The notes beneath the pieces are model-generated. The model made no database searches. It saw nothing but the letters and a program-made list of their open reading frames with translations, and was not told the DNA's origin. Shown here piece after piece: positions 20,991 to 32,877 of a stretch of 64,000 nt of DNA (the stretch's first letter is position 1; each line of letters starts with the position of its first letter). This DNA is from Diphasiastrum complanatum (taxonomy: Eukaryota; Streptophyta; Lycopodiopsida; Lycopodiales; Lycopodiaceae), in the NCBI GenBank assembly GCA_029204225.1, contig CM055113.1, positions 12,514,402-12,578,401 on the forward strand, in the 5' to 3' direction. A program made the translations under genes and the position numbers.

Positions 20991-22330
20991 TAATAGATCC
21001 CCCCATTCCCATGTCTGTTGTAACCTCCTAGGATGTTGTTCACATTAGTTCACTCAAGAGGAAGAGTAGATCTACTCATAAATGGAAGAGATCACAAACG
21101 TTGCAACTATCGTCGGAATAGCCACTGGTATACCGTTTCTAATAGATCCACTCATTCAGACATCTGTTTTGACCTCCTAGGATGTTGTCACTCAAGAGGA
21201 ATAGTAGATCTACTCATCATAATTGGATGAGGTCAATCTCCAATTGTGATTAGTAGATCTTTACTAGAGGTAAAACACTTAGCTTTGACTTAATAGAGTT
21301 TTAACTATAAGCTGATAAGAGAGAATGTTGAGGGACAAGCATATTGAGAGATAAATTGGCTAAGGATATAACACAATTCAAATAAGGTACCTAATTCCTT
21401 GTGTAGTCTCTACAGCAAACATTCTAGGCTTAACATATCTACTAAAAAATTCACAAATCTAGCCGATTCACAAAAAATGTCAAAAAGATGCAAGTTCATA
21501 TCATTGAAACCATTATTAGAATAGCCACTGGTATACTGTTTCTAACAAATCTGCCCATTCTGACGACCATTTCGACCCCTCCCAAATGGTTCTACTTAAG
21601 GGGAAGACTAGATCTACTCGTCATAATTGGAGGTGGTCAATCTCCAATTGTGATGAGTAGATTTTTACTAGAGCTAAAACACTTAAAAGAGTTTTAATGC
21701 TGAAGAACAAGCATATTGAGAGATAAATTGGCAAAAGACATAACATAATTCAAATAAGATAACTAATTCCTTCTGTAGTCTCTACAACAAACATTCTACA
21801 GAAATTTGCTAAAAAAACCACCTAAGCTAAACAGATCTACCAAACAATTTACAGATCTAGCAAGCTCACAAAAAAATTTCAAGATCTCATCATAACAGTC
21901 ATCGAAATTGCAGCCGGTATACTGTTTCTAACATAATCTCCCATTTTGATGCCCATTTTGACCCTATCTATGCTTGGTTGGTTTGGATGCAAAATCTACA
22001 TCTCAACTGCTCGGCCGGCCGAGAACTAGCAAACAAACCTGCAAAATAGAAATATTGACATTTTTATTTGAACAACTACCAAAAATATTTTTGCAATCAA
22101 ACCTAAACTTTGTAAAACAAATCTGGAAGAACTAGATCTGTCCAAAACAAAAGCTAAATTTACACAAAGTACAAAGATGCATAGATCTACACAAAATCTA
22201 GAACAACTTTAAGTCTACAAAAATAATTGAGATCTGTTGTAAGGCTTAGATATGCATAGATGCAAATAGAATAGGCCTTCGGAATAGATGCCGCTATACT
22301 GAAGGTAGTAGATCCGTCCATTTCGACTCC
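20990..22330. repeat. Degenerate tandem repeat, period about 390 bp
   Basis: A block with consensus near GAATAGCCACTGGTATACTG, then TTTCTAA, then CCCATT and TTTGACC, recurs near 21112, 21515, 21903 and (more diverged) 22279. A partial copy lies near 20990. Between blocks, phrases such as GTAGATCTACTC, GGTCAATCTCCAATTGTGAT and ACAAGCATATTGAGAGATAAATTGGC recur in the same order. Divergence is substantial, so it is an old satellite-like array of three to five units. Confidence 0.7.
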
Positions 22331-22906
22331 TGTATACCTTCACAGTCGTCCGCAAATTCGGCGCCTATCAAAACACCTTAAATTGTCCATCATCTTTAGA
22401 AAGAAAATGCATAACAAAACATTTGACAAGAAGGTGCAAGTTGATGAATAAGATAATATGCATATCTTTTTATTAAATACTGGTCTAATCTGCCGACACA
22501 TCACTAATATGCCGAACTCTTTAAACACCTCTGTTTTTTCATTCATTCTCACTCTATTTCATTTGCGATCATGAAGCTCTTGTTTTCCTTGCAATTTAAG
22601 CGCTCACGACTACCATTGCTGCTTTGCATGCTATCATGGCTATTCAAAACCCATCCAAAACTAGTCTTACCGGTTTTTGCAGCCACTACTAAGTGTCTAA
22701 GTTTTATTTTAAAATCTACCAAATAAGTACTATTTAGACTTCTCGTGACCATATTTTACGCATAAAACTATTAAATTAGGTACTTTTTTCTTTATATTTA
22801 TCTATGTTCATAGCTCGGATACAATCCTTTGTGGTACCAAAAAGGACTTCTTCAATTTGATCCATCACTGATTCTCATAGATTTATGTCATGAGTTGATT
22901 TAGAAT
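22331..22906. other. Spacer, nothing recognised
   Basis: AT-rich; only short unremarkable frames on both strands. Confidence 0.5.
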
Positions 22907-24420
22907 TTGAGCGAAACAGAGGATGGACATATTTCCACCATTGTCTGTAATCAGGAGATTGTCATCACCGAGGGATTTTACTGTCATGCACTAGGCCGTG
23001 CGCTAGGCTTGCCTATGGACGCACTATCCCTGTTACCAAACCTGACTTCATCACGCGAAGTAGAGTCTTTCAAGAGGAAGCTTATCTGGAGAAGCAGGGA
23101 TATAAGCTCTCTTATATTAGAGACCCCAATCTCAAGAGCTTCATTTGTTTCGCTCTTGCTTCCATTTTCTTACCAGGGCAAGAGTACACAATTTCTAGTA
23201 AAAATATGGGATACCTGCTCAGAGCCCTGAAAAGAGAATATATTGCCTTCAGACATATTGCTTTTAAGCAATTTTGTAAATAAGTCAAGGATATACAATT
23301 CTCCAGGCTAGGTCTGCAGTTTGGTATACTATGTATGCATGCTGGTATCTTGTCTATGCAGGAAGACATCAGAATTACACTCGTGCTACCAGAGTTACCC
23401 CCTTCCATCGAGGACGACTCTCAAATGAGAACATCAAAGGCAACATCTACTGAGATTGCATCATCATCATCAACACAACAGAATGTGAGTCCAGTAAGGA
23501 TGTCCTCTCCATCATCCCAGTACAAGCCACTTTCCAGCACATAAAGAGACCAAGAGGCAGAGGAAAAAACATAGATTGTTGTTGAGCAAGACCAAATGTA
23601 GGATGATATCCAGCAAGAGCCAGCACAAGAAGACCAAGAGATTCCTGATATCCAGTAGGAAGATGATGATGACATTGAGCCAACAGTCCTGGACGAAGAG
23701 CTTTATATGAAGACATTCAGGACATTGCTAGCAGACACCCAAGAGTCAATCCAGCATTTCGTGAATTTGGAAAAGGTTTCGCGAAAGTTGAGAAGAAGTA
23801 AATACAGACGCAATGCAGGCAGATCTTATCCAGAGGGATGAGGAGCTACAATTAATCAAACAGAATTGTCCAAGAAGACCAAGGAGCTTGAGGAAGCTCA
23901 AGCTGAATTGACCAAGAAAGACACAACCCTAGAGAAAGCCCAAGGCAAGTTTGACGCCACTCTAGAGGCACTGGAGGCAATGCAGGACCAATCTAATTAG
24001 TTTGAGGATGAAAATTCATTGCTCAAACAACAACTCCAAACCCTGCAGGCATCACTCCAAGAAGAGCGACATGCTTGTGCAGCCCTAAAAAGCACTAATA
24101 AGGTGCTGCAAGCTAAACTGAAGGATGTCGAGACAAACCAGAAGCAGTTGAAAGATTCTGTTCTCCAACTTTAGAATTCGACAGAAATGCTAAAATGGGA
24201 CAACCAAATCTACAAGAAGCAGACTGAGGAAGCCATTCTTTGGCGAATCAGTGCTCAGGTGACCTTGAGAGTCTGTGTTTCCCAGGGGAGACACAAAATA
24301 GACCCTTTAGCATGGAAGGGAATCCAAGAAAGAATGATCAAATCCTTTCAGTTGCAATAACTAATGTGTGCATGGAATTAGCCAAAGCCTTAAGCTTACC
24401 TCTAAACCATAACCTCTATT
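22907..24420 (+). pseudogene. Broken coiled-coil ORF, probable retroelement accessory protein
   Basis: A discontinuous plus-strand reading. An N part (22907-23230) contains E-G-F-Y-C-H-A-L-G-R-A-L-G-L-P. A Ser/Pro/Gln-rich and acidic middle follows (23335-23700). The long coiled coil at about 23850-24190 shows clear heptads (T-E-L-S-K-K-T-K-E-L-E-E-A-Q-A-E-L) and is interrupted by in-frame TAG codons at 23998 and 24172. I do not recognise a named family. Its setting among retrotransposon relics suggests an accessory ORF of a plant Ty3-type element, but a dead host coiled-coil gene is possible. Confidence 0.45.
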
Positions 24421-24742
24421 AATTCTGAATGAACCATGTGTTCAGATAAAGAACTTAATTGATGTTCTTCTTTGTTTGCTTGTTGTGATAAGAACTAATT
24501 CCTTGTGCTTGTTAAGAGGAATTGAAAGCCAAATAGATTATGTTTGAAGGATCTCTTTGTCTGTTGCTGACAGATTAATTGCTTATTGTTGTCCTAAGAG
24601 CCTGGAAGATACCCTTCTATACCTTCAGACCTTGACCAAATTGTTTCATCATTGGTGTTTCTGGATGCCAATTCAATCAATATCTGTGGATAACCAAAAT
24701 TTGTCATTGTAGTATTCTGTCTTGAATATTACATTCATCATC
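24421..24742. other. Spacer, nothing recognised
   Basis: No frame or repeat that I can support. Confidence 0.5.
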
Positions 24743-24958
24743 TGTCCATCACCCTTTGTACACTTATCGATCTGAAAGAGGAGATTGTTATCCCTTGTGG
24801 GAAACGATTAAACCTTTTATACTACTTAATTCACTATTTTTGTGGAAATTTGTCCATCACCCTTTGTACACTTATCGATCTGAAAGAGGATATTTCTCTC
24901 TCTCTTGGGGAACGATTAAATCTTTTATACTACTTAATTCACTGATTTTGTGAAAATC
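24743..24958. repeat. Tandem duplication, period 108 bp
   Basis: Two adjacent copies starting TGTCCATCACCC at 24743 and 24851, with few differences. The copies differ mainly at GAGATTGTTATCCC versus GATATTTCTCTCTC. Confidence 0.9.
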
Positions 24959-24961
24959 TAT

Positions 24962-25402
24962 AACGACTAGGCTACCACAAGGAGTTATGTCTTGGCTTTC
25001 AAAAAAGCAAGATACCATCCTTCCATCCTCATGTGAAGCCGAGTACAAGGCATTGACATCAACCACCAACGAGATCCTATGACTCAAGAGACTTTTAGAA
25101 GAGCTCCATGTGATGAAGACTAAGGAGATTCCATGCATTTATTGTGATAATCAAGCATCACAACAACTTGCCACCAATCCTATCTTCCATGCTCGAACTA
25201 AGCATATCAAGATTGCACACCATTTTGTAAGAGAGAAGGTGCAAGCCAAGGAGATCAAGCTTCTTCATGTATCATCATCCAAATGTGATGCTGATATTTA
25301 GACTAAACCATTGCCAAAAGACTCATTTACGAAGTTGAGATATGCAATTGTAGATCCATTCTTGGTCTTAAATTCAGAAATTCAACATGAGAATGCAAAC
25401 TA
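24962..25402 (+). pseudogene. Copia RNase H 3' fragment
   Basis: Reads the end of a copia RNase H: S-W-L-S-K-K-Q-D-T-I, then S-C-E-A-E-Y-K-A-L, D-N-Q-A-S-Q-Q-L-A, H-A-R-T-K-H-I-K-I-A-H-H-F-V-R-E and T-K-P-L-P-K. In-frame stops fall after N-E-I-L and before T-K-P-L. No other domain of this element is present, and the tandem duplication begins directly upstream. Confidence 0.8.
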
Positions 25403-25872
25403 GACATCAAAAATCAAGATTTAGATTGGCAATTCTACACAAATCAAGCAAGAGCAATCACAAAACATTGATCATTGTGAAGATCCAGCCCCCTTTATTT
25501 TCCATGTAAATTGGTTACATAAGGATATACACTAAAAAAAATTAATAGATTTAACAATATACTATGTAGTTCCAATATGTTTCAATTATTTCAATAATTG
25601 CACATTAGCTCATACAAGTGTGTCTATAAGTTTCCAAACTAAATGATTGACTTTAGAAGGTTGTACAACTTCTTTTACTAAGCTCATTAGTAAAATGATG
25701 TAGAAGTACAACCATGTATTGAGATGATTTTACGAGTTTGGAAAGCCTAATGCAAGTTGAAATTGAAAGTATATGATAAACTATTTAGGTGAACTATGGG
25801 CTACACAGTCTAAGGACAAATTTAGGAGCTTAAAATATGATTAAGGTATGCGATGCATAAAAGTCTCCAATA
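25403..25872. other. Spacer, nothing recognised
   Basis: AT-rich sequence with no supported feature. Confidence 0.5.
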
Positions 25873-26658
25873 TTGTTAAGATACCAAAAGTGTACCCATC
25901 ACTTACACTCTCTATCATTCTATGATATAACCTACGAAAAGGTGAATGACAAAATAATCATAGTACTTAAGTTAGATGAGTCAAAAATTGTGAAAGGGCA
26001 GAAGATGGAGAGGGTTAGTATAACTCTCATGAATGGTGCTCTATCACAAATAGAGAATCAAGAAGATTTCACATTCAATGTCCAGTCAAAAAATGATATA
26101 TGGTGGTTGGCAGAGTTTCAGGTAACTAGCCTCATTATTACATTACATTCATTGAATAGTATTGATACATTGTAAACTAAGTCTGATTAATTCTTTGGAC
26201 ATGCGCTGAAAGAGAATCATAATATATTATCATGGATATTCTCAAGGACATCTTATCCTAGGATCATCAAGGACCATATGGATGGAGGACTTCTCAATGT
26301 TCCAGGAGTTGGAGACTTCAATGTTGAATGGCACTTAGCAGGTGATTTGAAAACATTGAAATGTATGTCTAATGTCTCTCACGGTGCTACATCGAAACAC
26401 TCTTGTTTGTACTGCATGAAAATGGCAAAAGATGTAACTACGAGTACATGAATCACTAGAGAATATGCAGATCCAAACTAGAAGCCTGTGCTATCTATCC
26501 CCTTAAAAAATGTGCATGTTTGCACTCTTCATGCAGACGTTAGATTAATAGAAAAGATCATTTATCTTCATATAGTTTTTGCTTGGAATACTAAGCCAGC
26601 ATCATTAGCAAAGGAAACTATCTCTCAATTAGAAGATGTTTTATCAAAAGCAGGACTC
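25873..26658 (+). pseudogene. Decayed transposase-like gene of a poorly characterised family
   Basis: One register reads from 25873 to 26658 with four in-frame stops (TAA at 26173 and 26188, a TGA and a TAG between about 26445 and 26485). It contains D-G-G-L-L-N-V-P-G-V-G, then E-W-H-L-A-G-D-L-K-T-L, then a C-L-Y-C pair followed by M-K-M, and later V-H-V-C-T-L-H-A-D-V-R and F-A-W-N. The G-D-x-K-x-L followed by CxxC layout reminds me of large transposase-like proteins found in animals and some plants; this is recall, not a search. The sequence ends abruptly where the inverted gag segment begins. Confidence 0.45.
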
Positions 26659-27022
26659 TCCCTCGTCATCATCATCTTTGGATTTCTTAGGAATCCTTTT
26701 CCATCCTTTCTGCTTGTCTTTAGCAAGAAAGGCTTGATCCTCCTGCGGGTTTGCCTTGACTTCACCACTTCGCGACGCTGCTCTTCTTGCAACATGATTC
26801 TGTGGAAGTCTTCACAAGTAGGTAATCTCTCCCTCGAAGCAATGCCGCTCACAAACATCTGTAGCCCTTCCGAGACACCGCTCATTGTGGTATGTACCAA
26901 TTCAACATCCCTAATTGGTTCTCCAATTGTCATAAGTTGATCTCTTAGTTCCTTTATCCTTGTGAAGAAAGATCCCACTGATTCACTTTCTTCCATCCTT
27001 ACTGTGTTCAATCTTGACATTG
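26659..27022 (-). pseudogene. Copia gag segment, inverted relative to the following pol
   Basis: On the minus strand this reads the second half of a copia gag: S-R-L-N-T-V-R-M-E-E, then F-F-T-R-I-K-E-L-R-D-Q-L, G-I-A-S-R-E-R-L-P-T and an E-E-Q-R-R block. The adjoining protease-pol reads on the plus strand. The same gag block precedes the zinc knuckle in the related element at 56.7-57 kb. The simplest reading is an inversion within one element, with loss of the zinc knuckle. Confidence 0.75.
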
Positions 27023-29821
27023 TTGAAGATGATGGAGAAGATGACGAGACAAGTGTCTTCTCATCGGCATTGGCATCCCAAGTTGATGATGGTGCCAAAT
27101 GGTTCATAGATTCAGGCGCCACAAGGCATATGATCGAAAAACGTGATTGGTTTGAGAAATTCTCACCAATCCATGATGGGGATAAGGTCACTCAAGCCAA
27201 TGGGGAGGAATGCCAAATACAGGGTATTGGCAATGTACCTGTACAGTTTCCTGATGGTAAAATTAAGAACATCCCTAATGTGCTTTATGTTCCTAGACTC
27301 AAAAAGAGTTTGCGTTCTGTTGGTGTAATGGCAAATCAACATCTTAAGGTTGAATTTGTCAAGGATGGATGCCTTATGAGGGATATGAACCATGACCATA
27401 AAGTGGTGGCGAAGGGTTATAGAGATAGTAATTATGGCCTTTATAAACTGGATGCTGCAAAACCAGGAGAATACGGTTTGGCTATCTCAACAGGATCTCA
27501 ATCTAAGTTGTGGCACAGAAGACTTGGTTATTTGAACTATGGGAGCTTGAGATTGATGGTGAAACTGAAGATGGTAATAGGGTTACCGGCATTGTAGGAT
27601 GATCATCATATAATATGTGAAGGATGATCATGGGAAAGCATCACAGGGAGACATTCAAGAAAGGCAGAGCTGCAAGAGCTAGGAAACCGCTGGAACTCAT
27701 TCACAGCAACCTGTGCGGCCCAATGAAGACCATGTTGTTGGGGAAAGCATATTATTTTATGACTTTCATATATGATTACTCTAGGAGGACATGGATTTAT
27801 TTCTTGAAGAAGAAATCTGATGCTTTTACTCGGTTCAAGGAGTTCAAGACTTTGGTAGAGAACTAGCTGGATGCATGCATCAAAGTGCTAACATCTGATA
27901 GAGGGGGCGAATATAAATCTGATGATTTTGAGGACTTTTGCAAAGAACATGGCATCAAAAGACAATTCACACATTCACACACGCCGCATAGTAATGGTGT
28001 AGCTGAAAGGAAAAAAAGGACTATTTTGGAGAGTGCACGCTCCATGATGAAGCAAATGGGCTTGACCGATTCACTTTGGTCGGAAGCGTGCAGTGCGGCA
28101 ACGTTCTTGCAAAACAGGAGCCCTACAGTTGTGGTTCCAAATGTGACTCCCGAAGAAGCATTTACAAGAATAAAGCCAAAAATTGACAAGTTTCGTGTCA
28201 TTGGATGTAAGGCCTATGTACATGTGCCAAAGGAGGAGTGAAAGAAACTTGATGCCATAGCAATCAAATGTATCTTCGTCGATTATGATGAGAGGACGAA
28301 GGCATACAGGTGTTTTGATCCTGTAATGAACAAAATTCACATTAGCAAAGATGTGATCTTTGATGAAACGCATAGGTATGAAGATGAAGACCATGCAAGT
28401 GGTGAAAGCATCAAAAGACTTCCCACAATTTTGGAGGAAAAAAATGAAAAAGATGCTCCACAAAATGATGCACGTGAAGATGAGAGCCGAGAGGGCGAAT
28501 ATGAAAGGACTCCATCTATTCAAGAGCCTAGAGGGGAGGTACTTGCCAATAGGAGCAATAAAGGAGAAACCAGTTGGAGGTAAGAGACATTACTTAGACA
28601 CTCCTTGGGATACATACTCTCCACGTAGTGTATCACCTGAATCTAAGATATCAAAATGGTATGAAAAGATCATGAAGGACGCAAAGCTAAATCAACCAGG
28701 ATCTAGTACACAAGGAGAAGTGAGAAGATCAACGTGGGAAAGGAAGTCTCCCAATCGTTATCATGTGAACTATGCCCTAATGAGTGACATTTTGAAGTGC
28801 CGAGAGCCATCAACCTTTGATGAGGCAAAAGATCACAAAGAATGGCAAAGGGCAATGGAAGAGGAAATAGAATCTATCCACAGGCATGATACATGGGAGT
28901 TGGTTGATCTACCACTTGGAAAGAAGCCCATTGACAACACATGGGTGTTTAGAACAACAAAGTTTCATGCGGATGGCACAATAGCAAAGCATAAGGCACG
29001 CCTAGTAGTGAAGGGTTATGAGCAAAGCAAAGGAATTGACTATGAAGAGACATTTGCTCCAGTGGCTAAGTGGACTACGCTACGTCTTATCATTGCCTTA
29101 GCATCTCATTTTGGGTGGAAGATCCATCAAATGGATGTGAAGTCCACATTTTTGAATGGTGACTTAGAGGAAGAAGTTTACATGGTCCAACCGCAAGGCT
29201 TCATGGCAAAAGGGCAAGAACATAAGGTATGTAAACTACACAAAGCACTTTATGGCCTTAAGCAAGTGCCACGCGCACGGTATGGATGCATTGACAATTA
29301 CTTTCTTTCTCATGGGTTTGTAAGAACAAATTCAGATCCAAATCTTTATGTTCTTATAAATGATGACAACATTGCCTTGATTGTACTTTATGTTGATGAT
29401 ATCATTATCATGGGCAATGATGAGAACCTCACTCGTTCTATCAAAGCCAACTTATGCAAGCAGTTTGAGATGACAGATTTAGATCTTATGCACTATTGCC
29501 TGGGTGTCGAAGTATGGCAAACTGACAGTGATATCAGGTTATGTCAAAACAAGTATGTGGGCAAAATATTGGAGAGATTTCACATGACAGAGTGCAAACC
29601 TTCCATCACCCCTTGCGAAGCTGGTAAGAAATTATCTCATATTGATTATAGTGCACATATTGACACTACTCTATTTCGTCAACTAGTTGGGAGTTTGATA
29701 TATCTTACGACTACACGTCTTGATACCTGCTATGTTGTAAGTTTGATTAGCCAATTCATGTCATCACCCACTATGGACCATTGGAAAACTGCAAAGAGGA
29801 TTTTGAGATATGTGAAAGGTA
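27023..29821 (+). pseudogene. Copia pol (protease-integrase-RT), truncated in RNase H
   Basis: Protease W-F-I-D-S-G-A-T near 27103; pre-integrase L-W-H-R-R-L-G near 27510; then integrase with I-H-S-N in place of I-H-S-D near 27700, T-S-D-R-G-G-E-Y near 27893 and A-E-R-K near 28000. TAG stops at 27595 and 27864 and a TGA at 28239 break the frame. From about 28585 the frame stays open through RT, with M-D-V near 29133 and an intact Y-V-D-D near 29391. It ends at R-I-L-R-Y-V-K-G near 29820, just before RNase H. The long intact RT is notable in an otherwise dead copy. Confidence 0.85.
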
Positions 29822-30238
29822 GACCTAACCTTGGCCTAATAAAGAAAAGTTTGAGACTTTTAGAGCCAAACTTGGCTTAGATCTGGTTATGTAGAAAGCC
29901 TTTACTTGTAATACTATCAAGGAGGTATGTTCCATGAATAGAGTAAACTCTAAAACGAAGAAAGACGTTGATCATTGAGGGAGAGAGTTAAAATAGCAAT
30001 GATCGACTTATACAGTGCTTTCTTATTTCAACGGCACCACATGTGCTTAGTTCTAGAGTTATCGGGTCATCTTTCTTTTACGAGCCCCTTGAGTGCCTTT
30101 TAAGCAACTTATCTTTGTACTTACTTATTAGTTGAATATACAGTTTGATGAGAGTAATTTTGTTGTCTTGTCTTGTTGCACTTGACGTTGTGCTGTGGTG
30201 ATTGATCCGGTTGGGTGTTTAAACTGTGTTTTCATAAC
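29822..30238. other. Unassigned sequence between two copia elements
   Basis: Follows the truncated pol and precedes recognisable X-family LTR. It has no gene, and I cannot match it to either neighbour. Confidence 0.4.
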
Positions 30239-30609
30239 TTGCATGGAAAGTCCACTTTCCTTAGTTAACTCAACTACCACGGATCCACATGTAAAACTGC
30301 ATGCATGGATATTGCATGTATTGCATGTCAAGTCTCAAAATTGCCTAGACATGTGTAGATCATGAAAACTACTTTGCATGTTGCATACACTGATTGCATG
30401 TTGCTTGCATGCACTCTGAATGACTTTGCATATAATCTAAACTTTTGCATGACATCAAGATTGAACCTACCTAACTCAAACTCGACCTATTCTAGAAGGT
30501 TATGTGCTCAATTTACATACCATTATGTACAATAAAATATACAATGGAAATAAGATAGGCATGGCCCCAAAACTTGAGATAGGAAGATATAATTTTACTA
30601 ATCTTCACA
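30239..30609 (-). repeat. X1 3' LTR, truncated
   Basis: From GCATGGAAAGTCCACTT through the CATGCA-rich block to CTTCACA at 30609. It matches X2 LTR positions from about 33240 on. The outer part of the LTR is missing. Minus-strand polypurine AAGGAG lies at 30610-30615. Confidence 0.85.
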
Positions 30610-30635
30610 CTCCTTAAAATATATGTTCCTATCCA

Positions 30636-30640
30636 ACATA
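30636..30640. repeat. Target-site duplication of element B, left copy (ACATA)
   Basis: ACATA before the B LTR is repeated at 39665-39669 after the other LTR. Joining the flanks restores the X-family sequence seen uninterrupted near 33640. Confidence 0.95.
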
Positions 30641-30903
30641 TGTCAAGAATTAGATATGCAACATCAAGCATTCACCATGAGCAATCACCATAAGAAGGCG
30701 GAAGAAGAACACACACTGTCAGTCTATAACACTGACTCATACAGAATGTGAAATGTACAAATAAATGCTGAACCCCTAATAGAGAAAGAAAACCTACGAG
30801 TAGACTAATAGACTAGCCTACGGCTAATGACAGCTGGTCACAGTTGTCAAAATTAATTTACCTTGTAAACAGTAACAATGAAATTTATCATTGATTTTTA
30901 ACA
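30641..30903 (-). repeat. Element B 3' LTR, 263 bp
   Basis: TGTCAAGAATTAG to TTTTTAACA. Same length as the partner at 39402-39664, with scattered substitutions, so older than the family A insertion. Confidence 0.95.
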
Positions 30904-32877
30904 CTTTCTCTCAATGATAAAATTACATTCTTCTATTCCTAATAGAGTATGAAACCTCTCAAATTTACATCTATCTAATGACTTAGTAAAAATATCTGCC
31001 ATTTGATCTTCAGATTTATAAAAGACAAGATCAATGGCTCCATCAAGAATTTTCTCTCGAACAAAATGGTAGTGTATTTCGATGTGCTTGGTTCGAGCAT
31101 GTAGAACTGGATTTTTGACAAGGTGAATGCAACTTTGATTATCGTAAGATATAGTAGTCGCATCCACCTGTGGTTGACCTAAATTCACAAGCAATCTTCA
31201 TAACCATACCACTTCTTGTGTAGCATTGCTGAGTGCTCGATATTCAGCTTCCGTCGATGATAAGGCTATCGTAGGTTGCTTTTTGCTGTTCCATGAAATT
31301 GCAGCTGTACCATAACTGAATGTATGACCATTGGTAGATCTTTTGTCATCAATATTACCTGCCCAATTGGCATCTGTATAACCTACCAACATTGGCGCTT
31401 CAGGCTGATCATACTTCAAACCAAAATTCAATGTCTCTCAAATGTATCTGAGAACACGTTTAGCAGACTTCCAATGTGCTTGACTAGGATCTTGCATAAA
31501 TTGACTAACAACACCAACAGCATAAGAAATATCAGGTCGTGTGTGTGTCAAATAAATCAAACTACCCACCAGCTATACAAATAAGCATCCACTTTCTCAA
31601 ATTCATCATATGCAGTAAGCTTCATGTTGACATCCATAGGTGTACTCAAAGGCTTACAATCCTGCATATTGAACTTATAAAACAAATCTTGTGCATATTT
31701 GCTTTGTGTAAGAATGACCACGTCTTCCTTTTGCCATACTTCAATGCCAAGACAATAGTGCATCAATCCTAGATCACTCATGTCAAAAGCATTGGAAAGA
31801 TCTGATTTCATTTCATCAATTAAGCTCTCATTACTTACTTTAATAATCAAATCATCCACGTACAACACAATGAACACTATATCTGAGTCTTTCCTTAGAA
31901 TGTAAAGATTAGGATCAGCATCACTCTTTACCATTCCCCTTCACTTGAAGTGTTCATCAATGCAAGAGTACCACGCCCGTGGTGCTTGCTTCAACCCATA
32001 AATGGCTTTGTTGAGCTTACAAATGAGATGCTCTCTCCCTGGCTCAACAAATCCTTGAGGTTGTACTAAGTACACCTTTTCATCCAGCACTCCATTAAGA
32101 AAAACAAATATAACGTCCATTTGCTGGATCTTCCAACCATAGAAAACAGAAATAGCAATGATAGAATGTATAGTTACCATCTTAGCTATGGGTGCAAAGG
32201 TTTTCTCAAAATCAATACATGCCTGCTACTCAAATCCTCTCGCAACCAATCGTGCTTTGTACTTGTTGAGTTGCCCATCAACTCCATATTTGATCTTGTA
32301 TATCCATTTGCAAGTGATAGGCGTCTTACCATCAGGTAGCTCAACCAGGTTCCACGTCCTATTTTTCGTTACAGCTTCCATTTCTGTTTCCATAGCTTCA
32401 CGCCACTCCTTGTGCTCCTTTGCTTTATCAAAAGTTTTTGGTTCTTGAGCCTTGAGCACGAAACCCATTAGGGCTAGATTCATCTCTATCTTGCAGAAGG
32501 TTTGCGATTTCTACTTGATCTTCTAAGCTCTCCCTGCTCACTTGATTCAGGAGCATCTCCCTTATTAGCATCACTTGTTACTGACAAGTACCACATAGGC
32601 ACTCTCCTAGGATTCTCATTATTGACCCTATCTTTTTCCATTGGCTCTTCCATATCGACACCAACTTCTTCCTTCACTTGCACTTTAGCTTTATCATCAA
32701 AGGGATCATTTTGACCCATCTCATCAAAATTAGCATCTCTGCAAATCACGCTCTTTTGTGCATCTGTGTCATACATCCTGTATGCCTTGGCTCTTTCATC
32801 ATATCCAAGGAAAATACACTTAATAGCTTTTGCATTCAGCTTCTTTCGTTTTTCATCAGGTACATGAGCGTAAGCAT
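30898..32877 (-). pseudogene. Element B pol: integrase C part, RT and RNase H, broken
   Basis: Read right to left: the integrase end (A-Y-A-H-V-P-D-E-K-R then L-G-Y-D-E-R-A-K-A-Y) cut at 32877 by X2. RT follows with K-W-I-Y-K-I-K, K-A-R-L-V-A-R-G and M-D-V near 32116, and an intact Y-V-D-D near 31860. RNase H then shows S-S-T-E-A-E-Y near 31240 and H-A-R-T-K-H-I near 31100. Stops and frameshifts near 32226, 31938, 31550, 31432 and 31198 kill it. The C-terminal codons run to the polypurine tract. Confidence 0.85.
30904..30913 (-). promoter_or_regulatory. Polypurine tract of element B
   Basis: Minus-strand TGAGAGAAAG abuts the LTR start TGTTAAAAATC. Confidence 0.75.
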
